Assembly (NCBI GenBank): GCA_947568835.1
Contig: OX387607.1
Location: 17,696,277-17,760,276, forward strand
Length of the DNA stretch: 64,000 nt
Source: Protonemura montana
Taxonomy: Eukaryota; Arthropoda; Insecta; Plecoptera; Nemouridae
Direction: 5' to 3'
The notes below the pieces were generated by a model that saw only the letters and a list, made by a program, of their open reading frames with translations, made no database searches and was not told the origin of the DNA. Within the stretch, counting starts at the first letter, position 1, and the number at the start of each line of letters is the position of its first letter. Both the position numbers and the translations under genes were made by a program. Positions 10,503 through 21,682 of this stretch are shown here, piece after piece.

Positions 10503-10990
10503 CAGTGTTGTGACTTATCTAGATAAAATTATATATTTTTTTTTGTAATTGTAAGTGAACACCTCTGAACAATATATATCTATAGATATAATAATAATGT
10601 TCGTATTTTGCACGACAAAAAGACAAAATCCGCCGCTTCAGAACGGCGATTACTTCTGACTTCTTCTGTCAAGTAACGTCCAATCTTGAGAGTAATGCCT
10701 AATGCCTAATGATTTGTGAGTCTAGACCTTCTATGTAAGAACATCTACCTATTGGAAGTCAGGATGAGGTCCAACAGCATTGATACTCAACGTAAATATT
10801 TTCCAATATTCTAAAATCCATTATAAAAAAAAAATCATCTATTATCTAAAGAAAATTATCTAGATAATTTATTTTATCTCTTATCTTTTAGCTAGATGAT
10901 TTTTTTGAGAATCATCTATTATCTTATCTAGATAAAAAAATTCCCAATTATCTTTATCTAGATAAAAAAAATTATCTAGTCACAACACTG
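10503..10990. mobile_element. hAT-type MITE, 488 bp
   Basis: Terminal inverted repeats are CAGTGTTGTGACT and its inverse AGTCACAACACTG. The flanks TATCCTCA and CATCCTCA form an 8-bp duplication with 7/8 match, as expected for hAT. The interior is filled with ATCTAGATAA palindromes. A second copy lies at 46504-47094. Confidence 0.85.
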
Positions 10991-12170
10991 CATCCTCAAT
11001 TAAAAGCTCTAACTCAATATAATATGTTTTACATTTTTAATGCAGTTTCATCTTCGTCACATTTTGTACACATTTAGCCTACCTATGCCTAATGTTATAG
11101 GCGACACCACGAATAAAATCATCCAATGTTTTAACACCTTCATCAAACTGATTACACAGATTACATAACCGTTCTTAAATTTCTATCTACTTATAAAAAG
11201 TTTTTTTCTTGGGCGCTACTTCGTCTTGTAGCAATACTGTACAAACTGAGGCCTCTTCTAACTGCAATCCCCTTATCGCCCACCAAATAGTTGGGTGATG
11301 GTGTCCAATAAGGTGGAAGAACTTATGGTTCCATCCCTCTGTCAGGCATGGGCGGAACTAGCCTTGACTTATGGGGGGAGGGCGAATTTTCAAAGGAGGA
11401 CCCCCATTTTCAGAGGTGATAGTGAAGACTTTTCTAAAACTTTTGGTAAGTTAGTACCTACCTATAAGTGATTGGATCAAATCGACGCTTTGTAAAGTAA
11501 ATAAAATTTTGTTTGATAAACAACGTGCGATTAATCTTTCGAAAAGTCGTGATGTTTTAGTATTAAAACAAAATATTCAAATTAAATAAAAACTATATTC
11601 ATTTGTTTTTAACTAACAACTTTTTTTTGATAAGCACAGGTATAAAAAAAATGTGCCTTAACGATCGGTTAAAGTGGGCACAGAATGGGCCGATGATCAG
11701 AATTTTAATTTCAGGCATTTAAATGTCATGAACCATGACCATTGCATTTGTGTAATCAAAACGATCAAAAATCAAAATTTTATAAAGAATCATAAACCAT
11801 TAAGTTATAACATTCTTTGGTTGCTTTTAAATGATAATTATTAACTAAGAGAAAACTAAAAATTAAAAAAATTATTATACTTGTTTAATATATTTGGAAT
11901 GGCAAAGACATACATCGACAATCCAAACCAAAAAACCCGGGTGTAGCTGTATCTTATTGATACGGCCGATATTTAAGCGTGACTACGTTCAACTACCGCG
12001 TAGCCACGTAGGTCAACTACAGTACTGACCAAACTTCACATGCAAGTTTTACATCTCTCTTTATTTGGGTTGTGTTTTCATATCTAATTTACAAGCTGAA
12101 GGACTTTACAGATTGAGATGGAAGTGTCATCTTGCGATATATATATTATTTTTTTCCATTAGTCTAATGA
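10991..12170. other. Stretch without a recognisable gene
   Basis: AT-rich intergenic DNA. Bases 11345-11420 (GGGCGGAACTAGCC...GGGGGGAGGGCG) resemble the G-rich ends of non-autonomous DNA transposons, but no partner end could be assigned. Confidence 0.5.
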
Positions 12171-12179
12171 CGAGTGCTA

Positions 12180-12535
12180 AAAACGTCGCCTCCTCTCACG
12201 CCTCCAATATTTATTTTATCGAAAATAAAAAAAAGTACTTCTAGAGAATTATCTGAACTATTGAATGATAATAAACCACATTCTGTCCTTTGTTTCCTGT
12301 AGGCTGTAGGGCTTGTTACACATTTGCCATTTTGCGTAATTTAACATTGGTCTTATGGAGAGCATTAAAAACGCCAACCCCTCTAACGCCTCCAATATTT
12401 ATTTTATCGAAAGAAAAAAAAAGTACTTTTCGAGAATTGTCTGAACTATTGAATGATAATAAACCACATTCTGTCCTTTGTTTCCTATAGACTGTAGGGC
12501 TTGTTACACATTTGCCATTTTGGAGAGCAAATCCG
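12180..12535. repeat. Two direct repeats, period about 184 bp
   Basis: The block ACGCCTCCAATATTTATTTTATCG ... TTGTTACACATTTGCCATTTTG occurs twice (starts near 12198 and 12382) with few differences. The minus frame is open across part of it, but I recognise no protein. Confidence 0.75.
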
Positions 12536-12639
12536 TACATGCCTCCCTATATAATGCACTTTAAGACGTAGTCACGTCAAAAACCTAGAATCCAGATTAC
12601 ACCTCTTTAATATTATCATTATATTACAGAAAGACGTGA

Positions 12640-12995
12640 CGTCTGAAAATATTTGCGCAAAGATTTCAGTGGCGTCGTCCCTCATCCTCGCAAGTGAATC
12701 GACCAAGTCCGCCACACAGTCCGCCGCGGCGTTCATGTCCACATGCTCTTCTTCTGCAGGACAATACTGAGTGGTTTCGATATGCTCAGTACGGTAGCTA
12801 AACAGTGGAGAGATGTAATGAACTCGCAGGTGGCGAGTGTCGATATTAGTGATTTCGACTGTGTAGATGAATTTGTATCATCCCAATCACTAATTTCCTC
12901 GAGAGCGTCAATTATGGCTGACAGCTCTTGCTTAAACATGAGGACGGAATCGTGGCGTTCAACCCATCGGGTTTCGCATAACCCTTTTAGTTGAC
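12640..12995 (-). pseudogene. hAT-family (ZMYM/DUF4371-like) transposase fragment
   Basis: The minus strand reads KGLCETRWVERHDSV, then ALEEISDWDD, then TCEFITSLHCLATVLS, and after a 1-nt frameshift HVDMNAAADCVADLVDSL. The CxTRWxxRHxSV motif and the following helices are typical of hAT-like transposases of the ZMYM1/THAP12 type. It is truncated at both ends and frameshifted, so it is a relic. Confidence 0.7.
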
Positions 12996-13185
12996 CAGGG
13001 AGGTGTTTTTTGAACTTAGTTGATCTTTTTTATACCACCTAATCAAAATTAAACCAAAAGTACAATTTTCATCCAGTACATTATTGCAAACATTTAAATG
13101 CCTATCACTTTATTGTTGGAAAAATACAATAAACAAAATTTGCGTACCCCTTTGGAATCCGATCCCAAGCAGACCGAAGGGAAAA

Positions 13186-13262
13186 AAACCTGAACCTGAA
13201 CCTGAACCCGAACGAACCCGAACCCGAACCTGAAAACGTACCGAACCCGAACCCGAACCGAT
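13186..13262 (+). repeat. (GAACCY)n microsatellite
   Basis: Imperfect GAACCT/GAACCC hexamers and pentamers. It is not the insect telomere motif. Confidence 0.8.
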
Positions 13263-13346
13263 ATTAATTTCGGTTCGATGCCCTGTTCAATACACACAGT
13301 GCAAGCCAGGTTTCCAAACATACCACCATGTAACAGATTTATAAGC

Positions 13347-13367
13347 CCCCCCCCCCCCCCCCCCCCT
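13347..13367 (+). repeat. Poly-C tract, about 20 nt
   Basis: A run of C, matched by a run of G at 13509-13528 and another poly-C at about 42908-42926. Such runs are prone to assembly and length error. Confidence 0.85.
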
Positions 13368-13559
13368 CTCACCTAAAACCTTAGACGGCGCATATGTGGC
13401 AAAGGTCATCGCAGACCTCTCTAAAATATTTATCGCAATTCTTACTCCGTGTCGTTAAATGGAACGCACATGGAAGAAAACGCTCGCTCCTTTCCCTCCT
13501 GATTCATGGGGGGGGGGGGGGGGGGGGGATCCCCCACCGCCCCCCTGTATCCGCCACTG

Positions 13560-13805
13560 AAGCTTAGCCGTAAATGGATATGTGCAAAATATACAAGTTT
13601 TGCAGTTTCTACGTTTGCGACATTTACAATACGTTTGAGGAGGTGGCATACGGATCCTATCTTACTTTCCACCTTTTCTATGTGTAAGCTCCTTTCCGAG
13701 CCATCACTCAACTGAATTCCTAAGAATGTCGTGTCGGAGCAGCGAGCAATACTTTTGCCATGCAGTCGAATGTACGCGCTTGCCTCTCGGGCGTGGGTGC
13801 TAGCA
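13560..13805 (-). pseudogene. LINE reverse-transcriptase thumb fragment
   Basis: The minus frame reads DTTFLGIQLSD ... ICHLLKRI-like VCHLLKRIVNVANVETAKLVYFAH, the conserved region after the RT catalytic core in CR1/L2-like LINEs. It is truncated on both sides. The downstream edge meets CAGTGGCGGATACAGGGGGG, a typical non-autonomous DNA transposon end. Confidence 0.7.
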
Positions 13806-13824
13806 GAATAATCTACAAATAAAT

Positions 13825-14112
13825 CTACAAATGGCCTGGTGGGAGACCGTCGTCTCCGACCAGGCCACCAATGTACGGTAGCACAGGGTCAATGACAAGA
13901 CCACATTGCTGGACTCGAACACCGTATAGCGAAGAGAATGTGGCAATTACAACAGCCTCCTTTTCAATGCCCCACTTGGTTTCCTTACTACCATATAATA
14001 AAGGGTACCTGATCGCTTCCACGTTGCCTCGGCAAGACGTCGAATCACGCATTTGGTAAATAGCTGCAAAACGAGATTCTGTGAATATTTCCCCTTTCTC
14101 AGGGAAACCCAT
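13825..14112 (-). pseudogene. YqaJ-like nuclease exon fragment, unit 1
   Basis: The frame reads SRFAAIYQMRDSTSC, then QQCGLVIDPVLPY, then loses the SPDG active-site segment and is cut by the neighbouring LINE fragment. It is related to the longer copies at 20530-20991 and 25690-26151. It keeps the same distance (about 690 bp) from the receptor stop codon, so it belongs to the ancestral tandem unit. Confidence 0.65.
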
Positions 14113-14224
14113 TCGGGGTAGATACTCTGACCTCTCCTGTTAGTCGAATGGCCAGCATTCGCATGCCCAGTTATTATTTTATCATCAGAGATTAGAGGGA
14201 TAACGGTTACTACATCATTATTAT

Positions 14225-14375
14225 TCGCCATGCTTATCAACCTCTCGACAACATGGATTTGTGGAGGACTTCTGTTGTTCCTATTGTGCAGTCCTTCGGA
14301 AGGACTGCCATTGGACCAGTGCAAAAAAGCCAGATGTCAAAACAGTGCGTCGATAATCAGCACAAATCAACCAAT
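14225..14375 (+). repeat. 5S-SINE tail relic (unit 1)
   Basis: CTTATCAACCTCTCGACA ... CAGTGCGTCGATAA matches the 3' body of the 5S SINE. Orthologous relics sit at 21170-21330 and 26330-26490, so it predates the receptor duplications. Confidence 0.75.
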
Positions 14376-14741
14376 CATAAAGCAGTTAGCATGACTTACC
14401 GTATTTTTATCAGTGAGGTAAGCCAGAAAATGCTATTACCATTACAGCCTACTTCACCTTCACCTTTTTCAAGTCCTATTCTACACCATTTAGGAGTTTT
14501 CATATCTAAAAAAACGGGAACTGGATGTCAAATAAAATTCATTTGTGAGATATTGTATTGTGTTAGGATAGTTTGGTTCCTTACAATGATAAATGCAAGT
14601 TTTACATATGATTCTTCTTTATATCGATTTTTGAAAATACATCGAGGTTTTAATTAAGGTTTCTCAAAGAGAAAAAAGTATTTAATATGTAAAACGCTAC
14701 TCTTATCCCACTTTTAGGTCCTCGTGAATAACCTGTATTTT

Positions 14742-16440
14742 TTACAACAAACATTTAATAGTCAGGACGAAGGTTGCAAGGATGCAGGACGCGAGTGACC
14801 CGCAGTTCACGATCTTCACAAAAAGATGCCATTGGTTTGGTCCTTTTTCCTCAGCAATCCTTACGTCAACTACAGCTGCGTCATCCTGTCATGGAGTGAA
14901 GAAGTATTCGCAATTAATTGGCTGTAACGCGGTTTACCCTGACCATAAAATATCCTTCGGATCTGACAAAAACCAAGTTTAAATAGTGTGAGTCAAAACT
15001 AGTTAAAGTATTAGTTAAAGTATAAAGCAATCAAGGTAAGACAGAGTAGACATTAGTCATATACCTTGGGCCCTACTTGTCTCATGAGAAGCATCTTTCC
15101 AGGGCGGGTTCCTAGGACTCCTTTGACAACACCAGCGACCCATGCCGGGGGGGAACTCGAGGTCGTGTCCATCTGCCGCACCAAGAACGTCGTGATGAGA
15201 GTAAACCCGGCCATAAAGAATGAGTCCCGGTAGAATTGCACTGGAAATAAGATGCTGATGATCAATCTCATGTTTGTGTTTCTTAATGCAACAGATTTGG
15301 ATGTTTTTACATACCAATCAGAGGGACGGAGTCCCCATTAGGAGGAATTCGCAAGTAGATGTGGAGGAGATACGAGCAGTGGCTTAAGATATTGACACAG
15401 ATTACGGCGAGTCGCTCAGCTGATCGTGACTCCAGTATAAATGTTATCCATGTGAGACCGGTCAATACTAAAATAATTTCAAGACGGTACAGTGCGTACA
15501 GTTGAAAAGCTAAACTAATGACAAGCATGGATTTCAAAACAAGCCTTCAAATACCTATGGCCGGCACGATGACGCCAGCTAAACCCTCTCCAGAACGTCT
15601 CCTGAAGGTCAGAGAAATGACCACTTTCGATAAGGATTTACTGCCATCTCCGGGATTGTCAACCTGTTCGATGGTGGCGTTGAGAAGCTTCCATTTTGGG
15701 TTCGGTTCATAATAACTTCTTCGCAACTAGATGGTATGTGAAAATACATTACACAGTAAGTGTTAGTAAATATCTTCTATCCTTCATTATATCTAAATAT
15801 TATCCTCCACTTTGTGTTAATTTGTGAAAAAATCTGCGGAAATGTGTCTCTTGGTCTATACTCTACCTCCTGTCGTTGTCTGTCGGTGAAGAATACTACG
15901 GCTGGAGTTAGAGACTGGATCGAAATATTGCAGGTTTGTTGGTCAAATGGCCATTTTCGTATGTCGGTGTCGCAAACGGCTAGGAACTTGACCAGGATCC
16001 AACTATAGATTTCTCCATCACTTTCCAATATTAATGGGATTTTCTCCATGCCATGACCGGTGAACCGATTGCCGACTCTGTTTATGCAATTCATAAAAAA
16101 ACATTAAAAAAAAGAAGTATTCTCTCTTACTTGAGAGATTCTTGACCACGCCGTGAGATAAGCTAGAGAAACATTACAAGTACTCCGAGAGGATGTTATT
16201 GGTCTTTAATGTACATTTTTTGCTAATTACAAGCCAAAAAAATAAGTTGTTACTCCATAACATGAATCGAAGGGAACAAATTCACAAGGGAGAGTCGAGT
16301 TTGTATCTCATTCTCAAAATAAGCTTTCCAGCATTTTACGCTTCCATTCTGCATAAATTTTTTCACACCTCTTTTTTTAGTGATAAAATCGTTAACACCT
16401 TACAATTCTTGGAACTCGATAGGCATCCAAATTATTCAGA
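14742..16440 (-). pseudogene. Cys-loop receptor copy 1, 5'-truncated
   Basis: Exons equivalent to 5-9 are present and open: 16077-15867, 15726-15555, 15467-15315, 15240-15065 and 14885-14742. They encode the Cys-loop (WPFDQQTC), TM1-TM3 and TM4. Exon 4 survives only as a damaged stub (16404 to about 16440) with a frame-disrupting change. Exons 1-3 are absent, because a 5'-truncated LINE begins exactly there and the homologous upstream DNA resumes only at 16926. About 0.9 kb was lost. Without signal peptide and N-terminal strands it cannot make a normal subunit. Confidence 0.9.
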
Positions 16441-16925
16441 CTCCAGAAGCGAGCGGTCAGGTACCTGGCCAATGTGAGCTATGATCCAACCACACCAGGG
16501 ACCTTCTATAAGGACTCATGCAGGCCGTTATTCAAGAAGTTCAATATACTGCCATTGCCCTGTATTTACATTTACAGTATAATAATGTATGTGATACAAA
16601 ATAAGCAAGTAGAAAAAAGTGTAGAAACCCATGGCCATACTTTAAAAGGCAACAATGTAATAAACCTATCTGTCACAAACATGAATGACAATAGCCCTGT
16701 CTCTATGGGGGTACGCATTTTTAATAAATTGCCAGCTGATATTAAAAATAGACTTACGAAACAAGACTTCGCTGGAAAGCTAATAACCTTTTTAACATCT
16801 AACTGTCTGTATTCACTAAAAGAATATTTTAATTTGTAATTGTATATAGTATTATTATTATTATCTGACCAACCCAATGTTAACCCATGTCAACCAATCT
16901 GGAAATAAACAAATTTATTATTATA
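16440..16925 (+). mobile_element. 5'-truncated LINE insertion (ORF2 C-terminus and 3' tail)
   Basis: Starting LQKRAVRYLANVSYDP, the frame runs through FYKDSCRPLFKKFNILPLPC to NCLYSLKEYFNL and a stop at 16839. A short 3' UTR with (ATT)n follows. It is closely similar to the C-terminus of the LINE at 57.7-62.1 kb (FYKDSCKTLFRDFNILTLPC). The insertion replaced receptor exons. Confidence 0.85.
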
Positions 16926-17228
16926 AACTCAACGATTGATGTAAATTTATTGAAATTTACCGTCGGTTTGAACGTTAAGTAAATAACTGGACGTTAACAA
17001 ACAAAAACTCTCTGATTAGCTGTTGCCAACCAAATAACAAATAAGCAGACTGTTAGGTATTTAATGGACCTGTTAGTAACAGCTGCTGCAGTTTCTGCAA
17101 CATCCTGCGATGGCCTGCAACGTGGTTTACTCTGGTCAAGACGTACTTTAGAAGAATTGATTTGCGATTTTTATTATTCTTGGTCGATACATTTTCTCGG
17201 TCATGTTCCTTTCAAAATTAAAAATCAC

Positions 17229-17312
17229 AGCTCACATTCGAGGCCAAATCGAGATGCTACAGGTGTGTTGGTCGAAGAGTCTTTTTCGTATCTTATTATT
17301 GACAAATGTACA
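17229..17312 (-). pseudogene. Relict Cys-loop exon in spacer 1-2
   Basis: The minus strand reads IRKRLFDQHTCSISI and then a stop, aligning with IRKWPFDQHTCNISI of exon 5 in the intact copies. It lies about 0.9 kb upstream of the gene and shares only this core, so it is the remnant of an older extra receptor copy. Confidence 0.75.
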
Positions 17313-17865
17313 AAGGTAAAAAAATTAATTATATTTGCTTGTTTATTTTGTTGTTTATTTTAATAAATAAAAAAAATACCACATATTCAATCAAGTTGTT
17401 CTTTTAGTACTATTGTCTTATATAACACGGCTATTAACAAAATCTTATAATTTTCTAAAAATTTACCAAGTTTGATAACAATTTGATAATAATATTACTT
17501 ATATTGTTATCTTACTCGGACCAACATTAAAAGTTCCGCAGAATGCAGACATTTCAACATGTGGAGAAAAAATCCAAACGTTTCCTAAAACTAATCGATT
17601 AAGTTATTAATATACTTTATCTGCATCGAGAGCGACGACTTGAAGAATATATTCAAAGTGCCGGTTTTCCAGCGATTTGTTGATTAGTCAGTAACATGGC
17701 GCTAACCAAAAATATCTTCTTAGTCGATGTTGAAAAACAAGAAACAAATATAAGGTTTGTTGGGTTCTTAATGAACCATTGAAATCGGGGATTATTTCTG
17801 CTCTGTCGGTGAAGATATTGGGATGGTGATGGCTGTCTTTTACACCGGACAAATCTAGGACAATG

Positions 17866-18030
17866 TCTTCGACAGGAGTAGGCTACGTGCCGGCATCGGG
17901 ATCCCCCTCCCACCTTCTAGACTAAACTAGGCTCATCATCATGCACTCATTCGCCGATGCCAATAGACCAGTGCCTCAAGAACAGTTGTCAATACAGTGC
18001 GTCGTTAAACACAAAAAATCAATCAAAACC
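17866..18030 (+). repeat. 5S-SINE tail relic in spacer 1-2
   Basis: TTCGACAGGAGTAGGCTACG ... CAGTGCGTCGTTAAACAC matches the SINE 3' body. The same relic is at 25195-25360. Confidence 0.8.
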
Positions 18031-20525
18031 CAGTTTAAAAAGTTTTTGTCACGACTTAAAATGTATAGTAAATTTACAGGAACTCTGTGGTGCAAACGTT
18101 GAACTTTAATTGTCTATTGCCTATGCATATTGTTAATGCCTATTGGTGTAATTTCCTAAATATATCAACATACCTAGTTGGTAGAAATTTTAAGTCAATT
18201 TCAATTTTTGTTTGTGCCTAGTAGATAAAACGTGCAGACAGACAGACCCGCATTTCACACGCAAATTGCTTTTTTTTTTTTTTTTTTTTGATATAACGAA
18301 TACATTAATTCAAAAATAAAAGTACCTATACGATATGGGTTTCATTCATGTGATCCTTTGCTCGCTCAAAACGAAAATGAAATTGCTATATTTGTCCAAT
18401 GGCACTTCAGGGGAACGGTATAAATATTACAGCCAAAAATGTTTCAATTAATTTCAAGAACTAATTTAGCAAACATTTTTCATTAGTTAAGACCCGTTGA
18501 GAATGTCACAAGACAGCCGATAGCCATTTGAAGTGGTACAAAAAGGGTATATATATGAGCAAGGCAGCTATGGGATCAGAATCCTATCAAAAGTAAAAAA
18601 AAGAGCAATCAAAAAAGCAAAACAAGACAGAATATGTCTTAAAAGTTGGATGTTTAATCCCCTTTATGCATAAAAAAATAAAACTCGTTTAGTAAGTACG
18701 CCACATTTTACAAATCAATTGTATCCTGAAAAAAAAAGCTATTTGTTAAAATCTGTGGCACTCTTTGGTTTTTAGACCATAATAATGTAGACGTGCTTTG
18801 TGCGTTTCATTACTGAAGTAATTTAAATAATAAGCCCCTCTCGTGGTAACCTACTTGCGGGACATACCATATGCCAGACGAATTGAATGTCATGGAATTT
18901 AAGTAAACAAGTCAGCTGTGACGTTATTACTCTAATCATGCTGATGGGTCAATAAAAAATGGCTCACCATGACATCCGATGAAGGTAGCACAAGTTAAGG
19001 CTGATAGCAGGTTTGGCATGATAGCAGATGACCCTTCTGGATGTTGAACTCAGATCACAGGATTCAACTGCAATTAATGGCTGACTGAAAATAAATAAGG
19101 CAGATGTCGAGTTCTAGGAACGCCCCAGTAATTTTAGAAGCCCATTGATGAACCTTATCACATGCAATTGTTGAACACTGATACATTCACTAATGCACAT
19201 GGTATTTTATGTACAATATATAAGTGGTTTCAGACCGAACACAAAGTACAAGTGTGTGATATTAAACTTCAAGTACAGGGTCAAGTCAATTAATTTAAGA
19301 TATTCTGTTGCTGAAAAGCTAAGGTAGACCCAATATTTATTGTGCGTACAATGTCTTAGCAAGTTTGTAGGTGTGACACCGAAAAGGTTGTAAAATTCGA
19401 TACAATTTCATAGGTTACAAACGCTCCTAGGAATGCTTAGTTTTTACTCTACAGGCTGAAATTGCATACCTACGCTTCAACTGTAATGCTGATACCGTGA
19501 GATTTTTTATGGGGAAGTTCCTGCTAGTTCATTAATGCATCTTTAACGTCCACAATTGGCGCTTCCTTGATTTTTAGAGCACAATCAATGTTATCCCCGT
19601 AGCGTGCCGAAGGAGTAGAGAAGGCTGGTTTGGCCCAACAGCGGGCAGAATAAATAGTTAAAAGACATATTTTACAAAAGGTGTGAAACTAGTCAAATTT
19701 ATCAGATATTCAAACAAGAAGATTTGATTCTTTACCATTGAAAATTCAAAGGTTTTAGACAGAAGTCGGCTCCTTTGCAATCATAAAAGTGGCCATCTTT
19801 CCGTACTCAAGTCAGTTGTTTTAAGTACCTACGCAATTCCGATACCAAATGATGTTGTAACTTAAATGACTTCAGATTAAGATTTGAACTATTCATTGAA
19901 GGTACACTAAACTCATAGTGGTTACATGCGATGCCATGTCAGTGATATTTATTTTGCATGTCACTCTATTAAAATGTATTTTTAATTATTTCAGAAGATT
20001 AGGTACCTATTTTCTAATTGCATTGCACCGCACAGCTGAGCAAGCAGCATTTGTTTTTGTTGTAAAAAATGTTTTATACCAATACATACCAATATAACAC
20101 AAAACTTGAAATTTGATTTATTAATAACCACAATAGAATGCGACAACTTAGACATTTTCTGGATTGATCTGGATTGCTATTTCGAGTTCCTGATTAATCA
20201 GGATATTTCTCGAAGCAGTGCTGCTGACACTAGTGGATACTCAGCTCGCAAAATCTAAAACGCAGTCTATAGGCACCCAGTCAACATATCGCATCAACAA
20301 AAGATTCTCTTGTAGGCTCTTAGCTCTTAAGCCTTAGCCACCAATAACACGCAATAGTTCTACGTTAAATTTAGAGTTCCTCCCATTTTATTCCTCATTT
20401 TTTTAATCCTCAACGTACAACGAAACCCTTAATTATTTCATGAATAATAAAGGACAAGACCTGCAATCAAACTTCCATACTTCAACATAATTGTCCATCG
20501 GAGCAAGCAGTGGAAAATGAACGGA
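18031..20525. other. Spacer 1-2 without a recognisable gene
   Basis: AT-rich, with a poly-T run near 18270-18290. Bases 20010-20400 are homologous to 40620-40990. The equivalent of about 18365-20525 is missing between copies 2 and 3, where the flanks join directly near 25687. I see no coding sequence. Confidence 0.6.
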
Positions 20526-20529
20526 ATTA

Positions 20530-20991
20530 CCTTTTCTCCGTCGATTCGCTCGATCTTCTGCGCGAAAATGTCTTTCAGCGTCCGCACGATAAAATTACAA
20601 AATTTCCGCCGTGTCACGTGCGTCTGACCTGCACTTAATACACGAAAGCTGTATCTCGCTTCATTGAAATTTTGCCATCGTCATCAACACGAAGGCAGTT
20701 GATTTTTTGAGAAACGACAGCATCCTTCACCATCATGTCGCGGGCACTGAACGGACATTTGATTTCAATGAGACCGTCGTCTCCCACAAGGCCATCAGGA
20801 GAGCCACTTATGTACGGTAGCAAAGGGTCAATGACAAGACCGCATTGCTGGACTCTAACAACGTATTGCAAAGAGAATGCTGCAATTGCAACAGCCTCCT
20901 TTTCAATACCCCAGTTGATTTCCTTACTACCAGATAATGAAGGGTACCTAATCGCTTCCACGTTGACTCGGCAAGACGTCGAATCACGCAT
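20530..20991 (-). pseudogene. YqaJ-like (lambda-exonuclease family) exon, unit 2
   Basis: The frame 20991-20635 encodes QQCGLVIDPLLPYISGSPDG, then LIEIKCPFSARDM. The SPDG aspartate and E-x-K pair are the active-site signature of the YqaJ/lambda exonuclease nuclease fold. It stops at AFVY. In another frame 20623-20532 continues as THVTRRKFCNFIV ... IERIDGEK followed by a GTAATT donor, the expected next part of the domain. A small indel has therefore broken the reading frame. Such nuclease genes are multicopy in many invertebrates. Nothing here suggests a working gene. Confidence 0.7.
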
Positions 20992-21169
20992 ATTGCAAAT
21001 AGCTGCAAAACAAGGTGCTGTTAATATTTCCCTTCTCAGGGAAACCCATTCAGGGAAGCTACTCTAACCTGTCCTGATAGTCGAATGGCCAGCATTTGCA
21101 TGCCCAGTTATTATTTTATCATTAGAGATAAGAGGGATAACAGTTTATATATCATTATTATTCGCCTTG

Positions 21170-21330
21170 CTTATCAACCTCTCGACAGCACGCATTCGCG
21201 GAGGAATCCTGTTGTTCCTATTGTGCAGTCCTGCGGAAGGACTGCCATTAGACTAGTGCCACATGGCCAGTTTACAAAACAGTGCGTCGATGAACAGCAC
21301 AAACCAACCAAACATAAAGCAGTCAGCATG
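21170..21330 (+). repeat. 5S-SINE tail relic (unit 2)
   Basis: Orthologous to the relics at 14225 and 26330. Confidence 0.75.
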
Positions 21331-21682
21331 ACATAGCGTATTTTTATCAGTGAGGTAAGCCAGAAAATGCTATTTCCTTTACAGCCTACTTCACCTTCAC
21401 CTTTTTTAAGTCCTATTCTACACCATATAGGACTTAGCAAATCAAGAAATAAGGGAACTGGATGTTAAATAAGATTGATAAGTTAAAAAATGTATTCTAT
21501 TAGGATAGTTATTTGGTACCTTACAATAAGAAGTGCAAGTTTTATATATGATTCTTCTTTATATAGATTTTTGAAAATACATCGAGGTATAAATTAAGGT
21601 CTCTTAAAGTGAAAAAAGTATTGAATATGTAAAACGCTACTTTTATCCCACTTTTAGGTCCTCGTGAATAACCTGTAATTAT

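Noticed and set aside
13186..13262. Interstitial telomere repeat
   Set aside because: The motif is GAACCY, not TTAGG or TTAGGG, and it is short and imperfect.
17064..17363. 99-residue plus-strand frame repeated at 24404
   Set aside because: It is conserved only because the spacer was duplicated. The minus strand holds the relict receptor exon, and the plus frame has no homology.
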